Shown here: positions 52,916 through 62,757 of the stretch, in pieces
How positions within the stretch are numbered: position 1 is the first letter of the stretch
Layout: each line of letters starts with the position of its first letter
Position numbers and translations under genes: made by a program
Notes under the pieces: generated by a model
Told to the model about the DNA's origin: nothing
What the model saw: the letters and a program-made list of their open reading frames with translations, nothing else
Database searches by the model: none
Source: Planctomycetaceae bacterium
GTDB taxonomy: Bacteria; Planctomycetota; Planctomycetia; Planctomycetales; Planctomycetaceae
NCBI GenBank assembly: GCA_020638955.1
Contig: JACKHO010000005.1
Span: forward strand, 434,001-498,000
Reading direction: 5' to 3'
DNA length: 64,000 bases

Positions 52916-53119
52916 ATGCCGAAAGTCAAGACTCACAAAGGAATTGCGAAGCGATTCAAGGTAACTGGCTCAGGTAAAAAAGCCAAGCACCGTGCCGCGA
53001 ATCGTGGCCACATTCTGGGTAAGAAATCAGGTAAGCGGAAGCGTCACCTCCGTAATGGCGGTATCGTCACCGGTACTTCTGTTCGGATGATCATTGAGGC
53101 TATTCGTCCCAGTCTCTAA
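52916..53119 (+). CDS. rpmI: 50S ribosomal protein L35
   Basis: 67 residues. VKTHKGIAKRFKVTGSGKKA, KHRAANRGHILGKKS and KRHLRNGG are family signatures of this small basic 50S protein. infC usually precedes rpmI in bacteria but is absent here. rplT follows after about 136 bases. Confidence 0.95.
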   Translation: MPKVKTHKGIAKRFKVTGSGKKAKHRAANRGHILGKKSGKRKRHLRNGGIVTGTSVRMIIEAIRPSL

Positions 53120-53255
53120 TGGCTGGTTGACGGCGGGCATCTCGTTGCAGAATATCAGGAATCGTTTCAAAAGTTGGCAGTAGCCAACACAGGTACATAC
53201 GAGCACAACGCTCGCAGCGAATAAACATTCGCGTTCGGAAGGCAGGTCAGTAGTC

Positions 53256-53612
53256 ATGCGTGTAAAATATGGTAAAGCGCGGCGGAAAAAGAAGAACCGC
53301 ATTTTCCAGGAAGCCAAAGGTAACTACGGCGGCCGGAGTCGTTTGTGGCGGACAGTCCAGGAAACGATTCTCCGCTCACGTGCCTATGCCTTTCGCGATC
53401 GTCGCGCACGCAAGCGCAGCTTCCGTGCGTTGTGGATTACCCGTATCACAGCAGCGTGCATGTCACGCGGTCTGCGTTACTCGCAGTTCATGCATGGTCT
53501 GGTTCGCGCTCAAATCGAAGTGAACCGCAAAATGCTGAGCGAAATTGCCATTCACAATCCTGAGGTGTTCGACGAACTCGCCGCCGCCGCCAAGCAGGCT
53601 CTCGGGATCTAG
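53256..53612 (+). CDS. rplT: 50S ribosomal protein L20
   Basis: 118 residues. RVKYGKARRKKKNRIFQEAK, GRSRLWRTVQETILRSRAYA and RALWITRITAACMSRGLRYS match L20, which binds 23S rRNA early in assembly and autoregulates in other bacteria. A terminator follows at 53641. Confidence 0.96.
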   Translation: MRVKYGKARRKKKNRIFQEAKGNYGGRSRLWRTVQETILRSRAYAFRDRRARKRSFRALWITRITAACMSRGLRYSQFMHGLVRAQIEVNRKMLSEIAIHNPEVFDELAAAAKQALGI

Positions 53613-53640
53613 GCAACCACGCCTCTAAGATTCATCATGT

Positions 53641-53671
53641 CCCGGAGGTCTGTTGGCCTTCGGGATTTTTT
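53641..53671 (+). terminator. Rho-independent terminator of rplT
   Basis: CCCGGAGG and CCTTCGGG pair (G-T allowed) around TCTGTTGG, followed by ATTTTTT. Confidence 0.85.
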
Positions 53672-53698
53672 ATGCGCCCGTCAGAACAGTTCGCGAAC

Positions 53699-54085
53699 AT
53701 GACGCAGCGTTTTCTGTTTCGCCCGCACCAGCGTCTCCGCACTGCGGCTGATTATCAACTCGTCTACGATGCCGGTTTCCGCGCCGGTGATCAAACGCTT
53801 CTCGTGTTCGTCAGGCCGAACGGATTGGACTGGTCTCGGCTGGGAACCAGCGTTTCCCGCAAGCATGGCAACTCGGTGGTGCGGCATCGGCTGAAACGTT
53901 GGATTCGCGAGGCCTTCCGTCTGCAGCAGTTTGATCTGCCCGTTGGCTATGACCTCATTGTTATTCCAAGGCAGGGGAACATCGCGTCACAGGAAGAAGT
54001 GCACCGCGCTTTGCCGTTCGTTGTGAAGCGGGCCATCAAACGCATTCCCGCCTCAGATCAATCTGCAAGCAGCAACAATGATTGA
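53699..54085 (+). CDS. rnpA: Ribonuclease P protein component
   Basis: 128 residues from ATG 53699 (an ATG at 53672 overlaps the terminator tail and is less likely). RPHQRLRTAADYQLVYDAGF opens the fold; RLGTSVSRKHGNSVVRHRLK and RWIREAFR are the conserved RNA-binding motif. It helps the RNase P RNA process tRNA 5' ends. rpmH, its usual neighbour, is not adjacent. Confidence 0.93.
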   Translation: MTQRFLFRPHQRLRTAADYQLVYDAGFRAGDQTLLVFVRPNGLDWSRLGTSVSRKHGNSVVRHRLKRWIREAFRLQQFDLPVGYDLIVIPRQGNIASQEEVHRALPFVVKRAIKRIPASDQSASSNND

Positions 54086-54259
54086 TGCATGGGCCGCAGA
54101 ACGGCAACACATAACTTGCCTATTCTTCCTAACTCTCGGCAGTGTCTCGATACGCTTTCCCACAGCGGAAACTTGTTGATTTGAGCGGTTTCGCCTGCAG
54201 TTCAAAAGTGGTATGACAACGCCGTTAGAGTTCCTTCAGGATGCCGGAGCGGAACGCCA

Positions 54260-56440
54260 ATGGCCCCCTCGTTACGTCTGATTTTCGCAATCCACAATCA
54301 TCAGCCCGTCGGCAACTTCGACGGCGTATTCCGGCAGGCGTGCGAAGATTCGTACGATCCCTTCCTCGATGTGCTGCAGGACTTTCCGGAAATCAAAGTG
54401 ACGCTGCACAATTCGGGTAGCCTGCTGGAGTGGCTGGAGCAGCATCGGCCCAACTACATCACACGCGTGCGCGAATTCGTGCAGCAGGGGCAAATTGAAA
54501 TTCTGGGCGGCCCTTTTTACGAGCCCATACTCGCAGCCATCCCGAAGCATGATCGCGTCGGCCAAATCAAAGCCTACACGGCACACCTCGAAGAGTTGTT
54601 CGAGACCAAAGTCCGTGGGATGTGGGTTCCCGAACGTGTGTGGGAACCGAACTTCGCCGCCGACATTGTCGATGCGGGCATCGAATACACCATGCTCGAC
54701 GACTCCCACTTCCGCTGGGCTGGCGTCTCTCCCGACCGGCTCCACGGCTACTACATTACGGAAGACGAAGGACGCCTGCTGAGCGTCTTTCCCGATGACG
54801 AACGCCTGCGGTACACCATCCCGTGGGAGAAGCCAGAAGAAACCATCAAGTATCTTCAAGAGTTTGCGGAGAAGCATCCCGGCACCGTCATCTCCGTTGG
54901 TGATGATGGTGAGAAGTTCGGATCATGGCCCGGCACGTTTGAGCATGTCTTTGGCAAAGGCTGGCTGAAAAAGTTCTTCACCGCGCTCACAGAAAACAGT
55001 TCGTGGCTGCAGGTCATCACCATGGCCCAGGCCGTGGAACAGGTGCCGCCGCTGGGCAAAGTGTATTTGCCGAATGCCAGCTATCGCGAAATGACGGAGT
55101 GGGCGCTGCCGACAGCACAGCAAATCTCCTATCAGAAAACTCGCGAAGTGCTGGTGAAGCAGGAAGGCTGGTCGTTCGTCGAACCGTTCTTCCGGGCGGG
55201 ATTCTGGAGAAACTTCCTCGTGAAGTATCCCGAGGCGAATGACATGTACTGCCGCTCGCGCGAAATCAGCGAGCGCCTGCACGCGCTGTCACAAACCGCC
55301 ACTGGCCCAGATCAAATCGAACTCGTCGAGCGTGCGCGTGACGAACTTTATCATGGGCAATGCAACTGTCCGTACTGGCACGGAGCATTCGGCGGTCTCT
55401 ACCTGCCGCATTTGCGGAATGCGATTTACAAGCACCTCATCGCCGCCGACACACTCACCGAGCAACTCTCTGGACGCCAGGGGCGCTGGGTGAATGTCGA
55501 AGCAAAGGACTTTAATCTCGACGCCCGCAAGGAAATCAAACTTTCGGGCGATCGACTCGCCGCTTACTTCGCCCCAGCACGCGGCGGGCACCTGTATGAA
55601 CTCGATATTCGGTCGACCGGCGTGAACCTGCTGGCGACCCTCAACCGTCGCCCCGAACCGTACCATCAAAAGGTGATCGACGCTGCCGGAAAGAGCAGCG
55701 AAGTGGATGATGTCTCCTTCAATACACACGAAGGGATTCGCTGCAAGCAGGAGAACCTTCACGAACTCATCGCGTACGACCGCTGGCCCCGCAAGAGCCT
55801 CGTCGACCACTTCCTCCGCACTGATGTCAGCCTGGACGAATTTCGTTCCGGCAACGGCGGAGTTGGTGACTTCGTGGTCGGCGTGTATCAGTCGAAACTC
55901 CGCGAGTCGGAAACGCGGGCTGAAGTCGTCATGCGGCGTGAAGGCAATGTGAATGAAGAGCCGGTGACCGTGGAAAAGACAGTCTCCCTCGACGTCGCTG
56001 CTGGCGGCCAACTCGAAGTGAACTACGAACTCTCCGGGCTGAATGCCGGCGAGGAATACCACTTCGCCGTTGAGTTCAATGTCGCCTCAATGGCCTCCCG
56101 GGCCGATGACCGTTACTACTACGACTCCACCGGACGCCAGGCCGGTCGGCTGGAAACCATTCAGGCCCTCGAAGAAACCGACCGCATTGGCCTCGTCGAC
56201 GAATGGCTCGGCCTCGACGTCTCCCTCGATCTCTCGCAGATTGGCGGAATCTGGACGTTCCCGATTGAAACCGTCAGCAACAGCGAAGGCGGCTTCGAGG
56301 CCGTCCACCAGGGCTGCGTCGTCGTCCCCCACTGGAAATTCACCGCCAACGACTCCGGCACCTGGCAAGTAAAAATCCTACTGACGCTGGACACGTCCAT
56401 TGCTCAGGCAAGAGCGCTGGCTGAAGTTGCGGCGAGATAG
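54260..56440 (+). CDS. GH57 alpha-glucanohydrolase / 4-alpha-glucanotransferase-like
   Basis: 726 residues. All five GH57 motifs are visible: HNHQP, GQIEILGGPFYEP, WVPERVWEP (nucleophile Glu), VISVGDDGEKFG (acid Asp) and a late YCRSREISERL. The C-terminal half contains DUF1925/DUF1926-like beta domains (HLYELDIRSTGVNLLATLNR). Family members act on starch or glycogen as amylase or 4-alpha-glucanotransferase. No signal peptide, so it is cytoplasmic, and stored glycogen is a likely substrate. Confidence 0.93.
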   Translation: MAPSLRLIFAIHNHQPVGNFDGVFRQACEDSYDPFLDVLQDFPEIKVTLHNSGSLLEWLEQHRPNYITRVREFVQQGQIEILGGPFYEPILAAIPKHDRVGQIKAYTAHLEELFETKVRGMWVPERVWEPNFAADIVDAGIEYTMLDDSHFRWAGVSPDRLHGYYITEDEGRLLSVFPDDERLRYTIPWEKPEETIKYLQEFAEKHPGTVISVGDDGEKFGSWPGTFEHVFGKGWLKKFFTALTENSSWLQVITMAQAVEQVPPLGKVYLPNASYREMTEWALPTAQQISYQKTREVLVKQEGWSFVEPFFRAGFWRNFLVKYPEANDMYCRSREISERLHALSQTATGPDQIELVERARDELYHGQCNCPYWHGAFGGLYLPHLRNAIYKHLIAADTLTEQLSGRQGRWVNVEAKDFNLDARKEIKLSGDRLAAYFAPARGGHLYELDIRSTGVNLLATLNRRPEPYHQKVIDAAGKSSEVDDVSFNTHEGIRCKQENLHELIAYDRWPRKSLVDHFLRTDVSLDEFRSGNGGVGDFVVGVYQSKLRESETRAEVVMRREGNVNEEPVTVEKTVSLDVAAGGQLEVNYELSGLNAGEEYHFAVEFNVASMASRADDRYYYDSTGRQAGRLETIQALEETDRIGLVDEWLGLDVSLDLSQIGGIWTFPIETVSNSEGGFEAVHQGCVVVPHWKFTANDSGTWQVKILLTLDTSIAQARALAEVAAR

Positions 56441-56638
56441 ATTGTGATGCACTGCCAAAGTTCAGGTGGCTCAATACGTAGTGGCACCCGGCGTATGGTG
56501 AGGGGTAGTGGATTCATGGGTACAACTGTAACCGTCCTCTCATTAAGCAGATAGGCGTTGCGTGTGGGGTTGCCGTGGGACGAACCCGTAGGATTCTTCC
56601 GCATTGCAACGGATTAATGTGATCCAAAGGGATGGTCG

Positions 56639-56661
56639 TTGCGTAATATTGCGTAACGCAA
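56639..56661 (+). promoter_or_regulatory. Candidate operator of the HTH-NACHT gene
   Basis: Direct repeat TTGCGTAA at 56639 and 56649, the second forming the perfect palindrome TTGCGTAACGCAA (56649-56661). It ends 17 bases before the ATG at 56679, just before a GAGG ribosome-binding site. The gene encodes an N-terminal XRE-type helix-turn-helix, so self-regulation is likely. Confidence 0.6.
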
Positions 56662-56678
56662 CCCTCTTGAGGTGAAAC

Positions 56679-59600
56679 ATGAATCCAGAGCAGACTCAGG
56701 TCCTCGTCCATCGGGTAAAACAGTTAATGGCGCGACATCATTTGTCGCAGGCTGAATTGGCGTCCAAAGCGGGGGTGAGTGCCGCGGCAGTTTCCCGGCT
56801 CTTGTCCGGGGATACAAAAACGACCAGCCTGGAGACGGCGGAAAAGCTGGCCGGTGCGTTCGAAAAGTCGGTGGTGGAGTTGACGGAACGGGCATTTCCA
56901 ATTCGCCGCAAGACGGCGATGAACACGCTGCTCAACACCAGTTGCCTGGAAATCCTCAAGCGGGTTGGACTCACTGGAATTGATTTGCTGACGGGAGGTA
57001 TCTCTGGACTGTGTACAAACGGTGAAGCCATCGTTAAAGAACTGGCCCGAGCGGAACCTCCGGAAATGGCGTGGACACTGCTGCACCTTTCGATGTGTAC
57101 CGCGCTCAAACGGGTGTTTGCAAAGGCTCCGTCGGACATTCATCAGCTTGTCATTGAGTCGGCGCAGAACTGGCACCAAATTATTGACCAGCAACTTGAA
57201 CATTCGCATATCATCGCAGACCGTACAATTCTGACTGAGCCCGCACCGACCTACGTCACCAAAATCATGAACTGCGTTGCGGAAGAGCTCTTGCCGCGAC
57301 TGGTCGGCTTAGGAGAGCCGGAAGCCGTTGCGAAACTGCGTGTGCAAAAAATTCTAGCCCTGCTGAGATCAAGTTTTCTAGAACTTGTGTTACTGGAATC
57401 CTGCCGCGAAGAGTATTCGCGACTACTTGCGGCTATTCAGGATTCTCCGTTTGATCCCGCCAATCGTCGAGAACGCGGGTGGACAACCTACTGTGCGCGT
57501 TTTCGCAATCAGGTAGAACAGCCGTTGTTCGAAGAAGCATTTTCCATTCGCGATGTACATGTCCCACTACGTGCATGGTCTTATTACGAGCTGGAGACGT
57601 CAGTAAATCGTGCAGATTGTGGTACGGGGCTCGCCGATGACGAATCCGACACAGGCAGGCTGATGGGAAGTGAGAAGCGTTGGGGCAAGCAAATCGAAGA
57701 CTTGAGCAAAGCTTTGGACGATTGGCTTAAGACCGTTTGGGATGTCGAAGGCAACTACCATTTCGGTGAGGCGTTTCGATTCCTTACCGGCGATCCCGGA
57801 AGCGGGAAGTCGACAGAGTCACGGCTATTTGCTTTGCGGCATATGGAAGGTTTCAATGTTCCCGGTACAGGCAGAACGCTGCGGGTACTATTCGTCCCGC
57901 TGCAGGCTCCGTTCAATTACAACGACTCACTTGTCCGGGGAGTGGGGCACTATTGCCGTCAGGTGGGGCTAACAGAGAATCCTTTGGAGGCACACGGTGA
58001 AACAGCACCGTTGCTTCTCATTTTTGATGGTCTCGACGAACTATACCGTTCCGGTGATTTAGGTGTGGAAACGGCACGAGAATTTGTCCGGGAAGTGCGT
58101 GAAGAAGTTCAGAGTCTCAAGGATGTCCGGCAGATTTCCGTGCTATTCTGTGGACGTCCCATTTCCATCGACAAGGCGACCAAGGAAAAGTCACAGGTCT
58201 GGCATTTGCTGCCGTATCTCGCCTCGAAAGAAGACTGCAAGGAGTTCTCAAAGGGCCAGCAATTGGTTTGGGCGGACGACAAACCTGTGGACCAACGCAT
58301 TGACTGGTGGAACAAATACCAGTGCGCCCTCGGGCAAATTGGAGAAGGGATTCCATCTGATCTCCCACACGATCATCGAGAGCTAAACGAATTAACCAAG
58401 GTACCCATGCTGAATTATCTGGTGGCACTCAGTCGGAAGAACGGGTTTCCGTTTACCAGCGAATTCAATGTTTGTTCATTGTATGAGCACATGCTCTGTA
58501 AAGTGTGGGAGCGAGGATATGGATATGAGGGACATCGACATCATCGGTCTGTTCAGGGGCTGCAGCAGACCGATTTCGAGGTGCTGCTGGAACAAATTGC
58601 TCTGGCAGCGTGCCACACAGCCGGGCGTACCGTCACGGTAGACCACGTGCTGCAATACCTGGATGAGCATCAACTCGGCTGTCTGAATCAGTTGAATGAA
58701 GACATGCAGGGACGCGGCGAACTAGGCGCTGGGGGGTTGCTCGTACGCCTATTTCTCGCCTTCTACATTCAAATCGAGCAACAGGACCCGACTCAAAGAA
58801 CCTACGAATTCACCCACAAGAGCTTCGGCGAATTCCTCGCAGCCCGAGGTATGATTCGCCGAGTTTTGTTTATTTTCGACGAATGGAACAGGAAGCAGCA
58901 GAATCCTCGTGGCGGTGGTTTTAGTGACGAACACGCCTTAGTGGAGTGGCTCAAGCTTTTTGGGCCAACGCGTTTGACTCATGAGCTGTTCAGATTCATC
59001 TGCGCGGAGTTTGAGCATGGGTGTCAGCGGTCGAAAGACGAGCGTACCATTGTTTATCACGGCGTCGCTAGTAACCCCACAGCACTCAGCCACATTGAAT
59101 TGGACAACTCTGGCACGCCGAAGCAGCACGCACCTCTCGGACTGCGTGAATTCATCAACTCGCTTATCAATCATGTCCTACGGCACAGTATGCCAGCCCA
59201 CAAACTGGAAGGTGGAAGAACCTTCCATGATATGAATCAGCAGTCGATTAACGCGGAGGAAGCATTACTGGCCATGCACTTCGCGGTGAATGCTGCGGCA
59301 CATAACGCAGGACTTCGGGAAGTTTTAGGAACACGTTGCAACACACAATATACTCGATTGCCCAAAGATGTCGACTGGCCCGATCGAACATCACTCGGGG
59401 CTTGGCTGATGCGACTGACAGGTATGAGAAGAAAAAACGACCGACCCATACTTGCACGCACGCTACGGTTTCTCCCTATGCAGTCAAATCTTCTGCTGCA
59501 CGGCGTTGATCTTACTGGTGCCGACTTTCGCGAAGTTAATCTTAATGGAGTCGATCTTAGTCGGGCGGGGCTACAAAGGGCCGACCTGAGTAGTGCAATG

Positions 59601-59963
59601 TTACACAGAGCCAGCTTGTGTGGCGCCAATCTTTCCGAAGCGGACCTTGAAAATGTTGGGCTTAGACTCGCACAGGTCGTTCGAGCAGATTTACGGCGGA
59701 CAAATCTGCAAGGTGCGGGGCTTTATGGAGTAGAACTGGGTGGTGCGGACCTTGGATGTGCCCAACTTGGTAAAGCTGATCTGGTTTCAGCCTACATGCG
59801 AAGATCTAATGTAGGTGGAGCCGACGTGGCTGACGCAATTCTCCGTGGCGCAACCTTCGACTCAGATCAGTTGTCTGTGACCACCGGTCGCCCCGCATGC
59901 TTGCCCGACGGAACGCAACCCACTGACGACAATTGGCGAGGTCCTCTGCCGCACGACGAGTAA
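56679..59963 (+). CDS. HTH-NACHT-pentapeptide-repeat protein
   Basis: 1094 residues in a single gene. Residues about 6-62 are an XRE helix-turn-helix (LSQAELASKAGVSAAAVSRL). FLTGDPGSGKSTESRLFALR at about 366-385 is Walker A and LLLIFDGLDELYR near 445 Walker B of a NACHT/STAND ATPase. A helical region follows to about residue 930. Residues about 941-1065 are pentapeptide repeats (LTGADFREVNLNGVDLSRAG, LSEADLENVGL). There is no recognised effector such as a nuclease or TIR. STAND ATPases like this function in phage defence or signalling; that role is inference. Confidence 0.87.
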   Translation: MNPEQTQVLVHRVKQLMARHHLSQAELASKAGVSAAAVSRLLSGDTKTTSLETAEKLAGAFEKSVVELTERAFPIRRKTAMNTLLNTSCLEILKRVGLTGIDLLTGGISGLCTNGEAIVKELARAEPPEMAWTLLHLSMCTALKRVFAKAPSDIHQLVIESAQNWHQIIDQQLEHSHIIADRTILTEPAPTYVTKIMNCVAEELLPRLVGLGEPEAVAKLRVQKILALLRSSFLELVLLESCREEYSRLLAAIQDSPFDPANRRERGWTTYCARFRNQVEQPLFEEAFSIRDVHVPLRAWSYYELETSVNRADCGTGLADDESDTGRLMGSEKRWGKQIEDLSKALDDWLKTVWDVEGNYHFGEAFRFLTGDPGSGKSTESRLFALRHMEGFNVPGTGRTLRVLFVPLQAPFNYNDSLVRGVGHYCRQVGLTENPLEAHGETAPLLLIFDGLDELYRSGDLGVETAREFVREVREEVQSLKDVRQISVLFCGRPISIDKATKEKSQVWHLLPYLASKEDCKEFSKGQQLVWADDKPVDQRIDWWNKYQCALGQIGEGIPSDLPHDHRELNELTKVPMLNYLVALSRKNGFPFTSEFNVCSLYEHMLCKVWERGYGYEGHRHHRSVQGLQQTDFEVLLEQIALAACHTAGRTVTVDHVLQYLDEHQLGCLNQLNEDMQGRGELGAGGLLVRLFLAFYIQIEQQDPTQRTYEFTHKSFGEFLAARGMIRRVLFIFDEWNRKQQNPRGGGFSDEHALVEWLKLFGPTRLTHELFRFICAEFEHGCQRSKDERTIVYHGVASNPTALSHIELDNSGTPKQHAPLGLREFINSLINHVLRHSMPAHKLEGGRTFHDMNQQSINAEEALLAMHFAVNAAAHNAGLREVLGTRCNTQYTRLPKDVDWPDRTSLGAWLMRLTGMRRKNDRPILARTLRFLPMQSNLLLHGVDLTGADFREVNLNGVDLSRAGLQRADLSSAMLHRASLCGANLSEADLENVGLRLAQVVRADLRRTNLQGAGLYGVELGGADLGCAQLGKADLVSAYMRRSNVGGADVADAILRGATFDSDQLSVTTGRPACLPDGTQPTDDNWRGPLPHDE

Positions 59964-60224
59964 TTACCCCGTACTGTTTCTGAGCGAGAGAAATTACGGC
60001 AGATGTGCACGGCCAATTTGCCATGGCGGCGGGTGGCATGTGCAAGGGGAAACCATTCTGTCGGCCGGGGGGCATGGTCAAGAGCAAAGATTCAGGGTGG
60101 CATGCTCCCATCGCGTAGCAGGGGGAGCATGATTGGGCGTTGCCAATTCGAAAAGCATGTCCACACCACCAACGTGGCGTGGACATATCATCCGGCGTTT
60201 GCAGGACAAGTGACCAACGTCGAA
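59964..60224. repeat. REP-like element cluster (GGGTGGCATG)
   Basis: GGGTGGCATG occurs at about 60034 and 60095; the second is followed by a CATGCTCCC / GGGGGAGCATG hairpin (60101-60131). The first six bases match the REPs bracketing the RAYT gene. No gene was recognised. Confidence 0.6.
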
Positions 60225-61616
60225 TCAAGCAATCTCTCCGACCAGTTCCCGGATGGGTTCCCCCTTTTCAACGAGGTATCTCGGACGTCCGGAGAGGTCA
60301 TTAATTGTGGTTTGGCGGGCATTGATGCCGAGGTGGTGGTAGACGGTTGCGGCGACGTCTTCGGGGTCGATGGGACGCTCGGTAACGTAGGCCCCATGTG
60401 CATCTGAAGAGCCGATTGCCTGTCCCATGTTCATGCCGCCGCAGGCGAAGAGGACACTGAAGGCGTGGCCCCAGTGGTCACGGCCGCCAGCGTCGTTCAT
60501 TTTGGGAGTGCGTCCGAATTCACCCATCGCGACGACGAGTGTCTTCTTGTCGAGCCCTCGGTCGATGAGATCGCGCACAAGGGCTGCAATTGCTTTGTCG
60601 GTGGGTGGGATGAGTAGATTTGCCCCTTCTGCCGTTGGGAGGCGGTTTGCCGTGCCGTGATGGTCCCAGGGCTGGGTGTTCACTGTGACAAACGTCACGC
60701 CACGTTCTACGAGACGACGCGCAAGCAGGGCGCTCTGACCGAATGTGTGACGGCCATAGGCGTCGCGAATCGAGTCGGGCTCAGAAGAGATATCGAAGGC
60801 GTCTTTCACGGTGGCACTGGTCAAGAGATCAAACGCAGCGGCCTGATGTTCATTGACCGATTGGATCTGTGGTTCGGCGCGGCGGTGCACTTCGTCAATT
60901 GTTTTTAGCAGTTCACGACGACTTTCCAGCCGGTCGAAAGTGAGCCCGGACATGAGCGCCAAATTGCGCACTCGAAAGTCCGCTTCGTTGGGGTCGGAGT
61001 TCGTAATGAACGGATTGTGCGCTCCGCCCAGATAGGCCGCGTAGTGGAACAGGTTGTCGGTTCCGCCACGGAGATGTGGGGCAGCGGCATAGGGGGGCAT
61101 GCCGGGGATGACTGGACCACGAAGTGCCGCGGCGGCAGAACCGAGGCTGGGACGCCTCTGAATTTTGTTGTCCGGCTTGTTGAAATCTGGCCCTTCGAAG
61201 CCGGTGAGCATCCAGTGATTCCCCTTGGTGTGGTCGCCTGAGCCATGGCGGACACCACGCAGAACGGCCAAATGCTCGGCGATTTTTGCCTGCTCCGGAC
61301 ATAATTCGCCGAACTGCATCCCTGGAACCGACGTCGCGGTCGCTCCAAACGGGCCGCGATACTGAGAAACGGCATCGGGTTTAGGATCCCATGTCTCGTG
61401 ATGGCCTGGCCCGCCACTCATCCAAATGAGGATGACGCTGGTATCATTGCGTGTGACCGGGGGGCGAGGATGCAGAGTGTTGGGCGCTGCTTGAGCCTTG
61501 AGTTGCAAGAACTCCGGAAGAGCGAGTCCTGCCAGGCCGAGGACGCCTGCCTGGACGAAGCTGCGACGCACGAGGCCTTCGCAATCACGAGTCGCACCGC
61601 CGCTGACCTTGAACAT
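60225..61616 (-). CDS. DUF1501-family exported protein
   Basis: 463 residues from ATG 61616. The Tat-like signal has LVRRSFVQAGVLGLAGLALP. VILIWMSGGPGHHETWDPKP and VAMGEFGRTPKMNDAGGRDH, plus HWGHAFSVLFACGGMN, are DUF1501 signatures, related to the alkaline phosphatase superfamily. Planctomycetes carry many, often beside DUF1553/DUF1549 cytochrome proteins, none of which is present here. Substrate unknown. Confidence 0.9.
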   Translation of the reverse strand: MFKVSGGATRDCEGLVRRSFVQAGVLGLAGLALPEFLQLKAQAAPNTLHPRPPVTRNDTSVILIWMSGGPGHHETWDPKPDAVSQYRGPFGATATSVPGMQFGELCPEQAKIAEHLAVLRGVRHGSGDHTKGNHWMLTGFEGPDFNKPDNKIQRRPSLGSAAAALRGPVIPGMPPYAAAPHLRGGTDNLFHYAAYLGGAHNPFITNSDPNEADFRVRNLALMSGLTFDRLESRRELLKTIDEVHRRAEPQIQSVNEHQAAAFDLLTSATVKDAFDISSEPDSIRDAYGRHTFGQSALLARRLVERGVTFVTVNTQPWDHHGTANRLPTAEGANLLIPPTDKAIAALVRDLIDRGLDKKTLVVAMGEFGRTPKMNDAGGRDHWGHAFSVLFACGGMNMGQAIGSSDAHGAYVTERPIDPEDVAATVYHHLGINARQTTINDLSGRPRYLVEKGEPIRELVGEIA

Positions 61617-61899
61617 TCGAGACTCCCTGCAACAACGCGGAACGGTCACACACTCACGCAATTATAGTATTATCGCAAGTTGATTTCTGTATAGTCAGAC
61701 TGATTGCCAAACCTTCCAACTGAGTGAGCCATGAGAACGCCGGGAATTCCGGGGGCTTGTCAGCTGCATTCCCTGCGATGACCACCGAGCTTTATTCCCT
61801 GAATCTGTGCTATGGTCCCACTGGGCGCCCCCGCCACCCATCGTGTCGGTAAGACCAGGAATCATCAGGCTGATTCTCGACTGGAATTAGGGATAGAGC
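61617..61899. other. Gene-free stretch
   Basis: Between the DUF1501 gene start and the methyltransferase stop; no gene, tRNA or clear repeat was recognised. Confidence 0.4.
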
Positions 61900-62757
61900 C
61901 TAGGCCACTCGTCGCAGTGGTTCAGCTACGGCAACCGATTCTGGTCGTTGTGCGACGAGGTACATGTTGTCGCCGAGAGGGAAGTGGTCGTTCCACTGGA
62001 AGCGGGCGACTTCGAAGCCCGCATTTTGAACCATGTTCTGCAATGTCTCGGGCGTGAAATAGTTGACGTGATCGGGGAATCGGAATCCGCACCACTTTTT
62101 GCCACGCATGCGAAAGTTCCAACAGCCAATGTTCGGAACCTTAATGACAAGATGCCCACCCGGCCGCAGGATACGTTCCGCTGCACGCAAAACGTCGGCG
62201 GGGGCAGTCTCGTGTTCGAGGTAGCACTTCATGACAACGCCACTCATCGACCCTTCAGGAAACTGCCGCAGCCCGTGGAGTACGTCACATTCGACAATAC
62301 TTCCGCCACGCGGTTCGACGACCTGACGAGCCAGCGCTGCTGCGTGAGGATCAATTTCAATCCCGTGCGGTACGAAGCGGTCCCCCATTTTCTTCAACAG
62401 GCTCCCGCTTCCACAGCCCAAATCGACTACAGAACCGGGCTGGCAAAATCTTTGAGCCAGCCACTCACACTTCCCGCGTGGGAGCGTACGACTCCAAACT
62501 TGCTTCCAGCTTTGACTGAGTCGCGAGAACAGCGGTTCAGACTGCAGGCGGCGATTTCGTTCCTGTGGCACCGTCAACGTCCAGCAGTAGTCGTCAGCCA
62601 ATGCCTCGTATTCGGGAGCGTTTTCGAGATAGATGAACTCACACTCGGGGCATTCCTTGATGGTCCATTCATCCCGTGACCAGCGAGAAGCTGGCTCGTC
62701 GCGATTGTCGCGACTGCACAACGGACAGGCTCGATGAGACAGTTTTGGTTCTGACAT
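61900..62757 (-). CDS. Class I SAM-dependent methyltransferase with zinc-finger-like start
   Basis: 285 residues from ATG 62757. Near the N-terminus ACPLCSRDN and CPECEF give four cysteines suited to bind zinc. VVDLGCGSGSLLKKMGDRFV is the SAM-binding motif I; IVECDVLHGLRQFPEGSMSG and ILRPGGHLVIKVPNIG follow. Such proteins often methylate sugar lipids or small metabolites in surface polymer synthesis; the target is unknown. Confidence 0.87.
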   Translation of the reverse strand: MSEPKLSHRACPLCSRDNRDEPASRWSRDEWTIKECPECEFIYLENAPEYEALADDYCWTLTVPQERNRRLQSEPLFSRLSQSWKQVWSRTLPRGKCEWLAQRFCQPGSVVDLGCGSGSLLKKMGDRFVPHGIEIDPHAAALARQVVEPRGGSIVECDVLHGLRQFPEGSMSGVVMKCYLEHETAPADVLRAAERILRPGGHLVIKVPNIGCWNFRMRGKKWCGFRFPDHVNYFTPETLQNMVQNAGFEVARFQWNDHFPLGDNMYLVAQRPESVAVAEPLRRVA

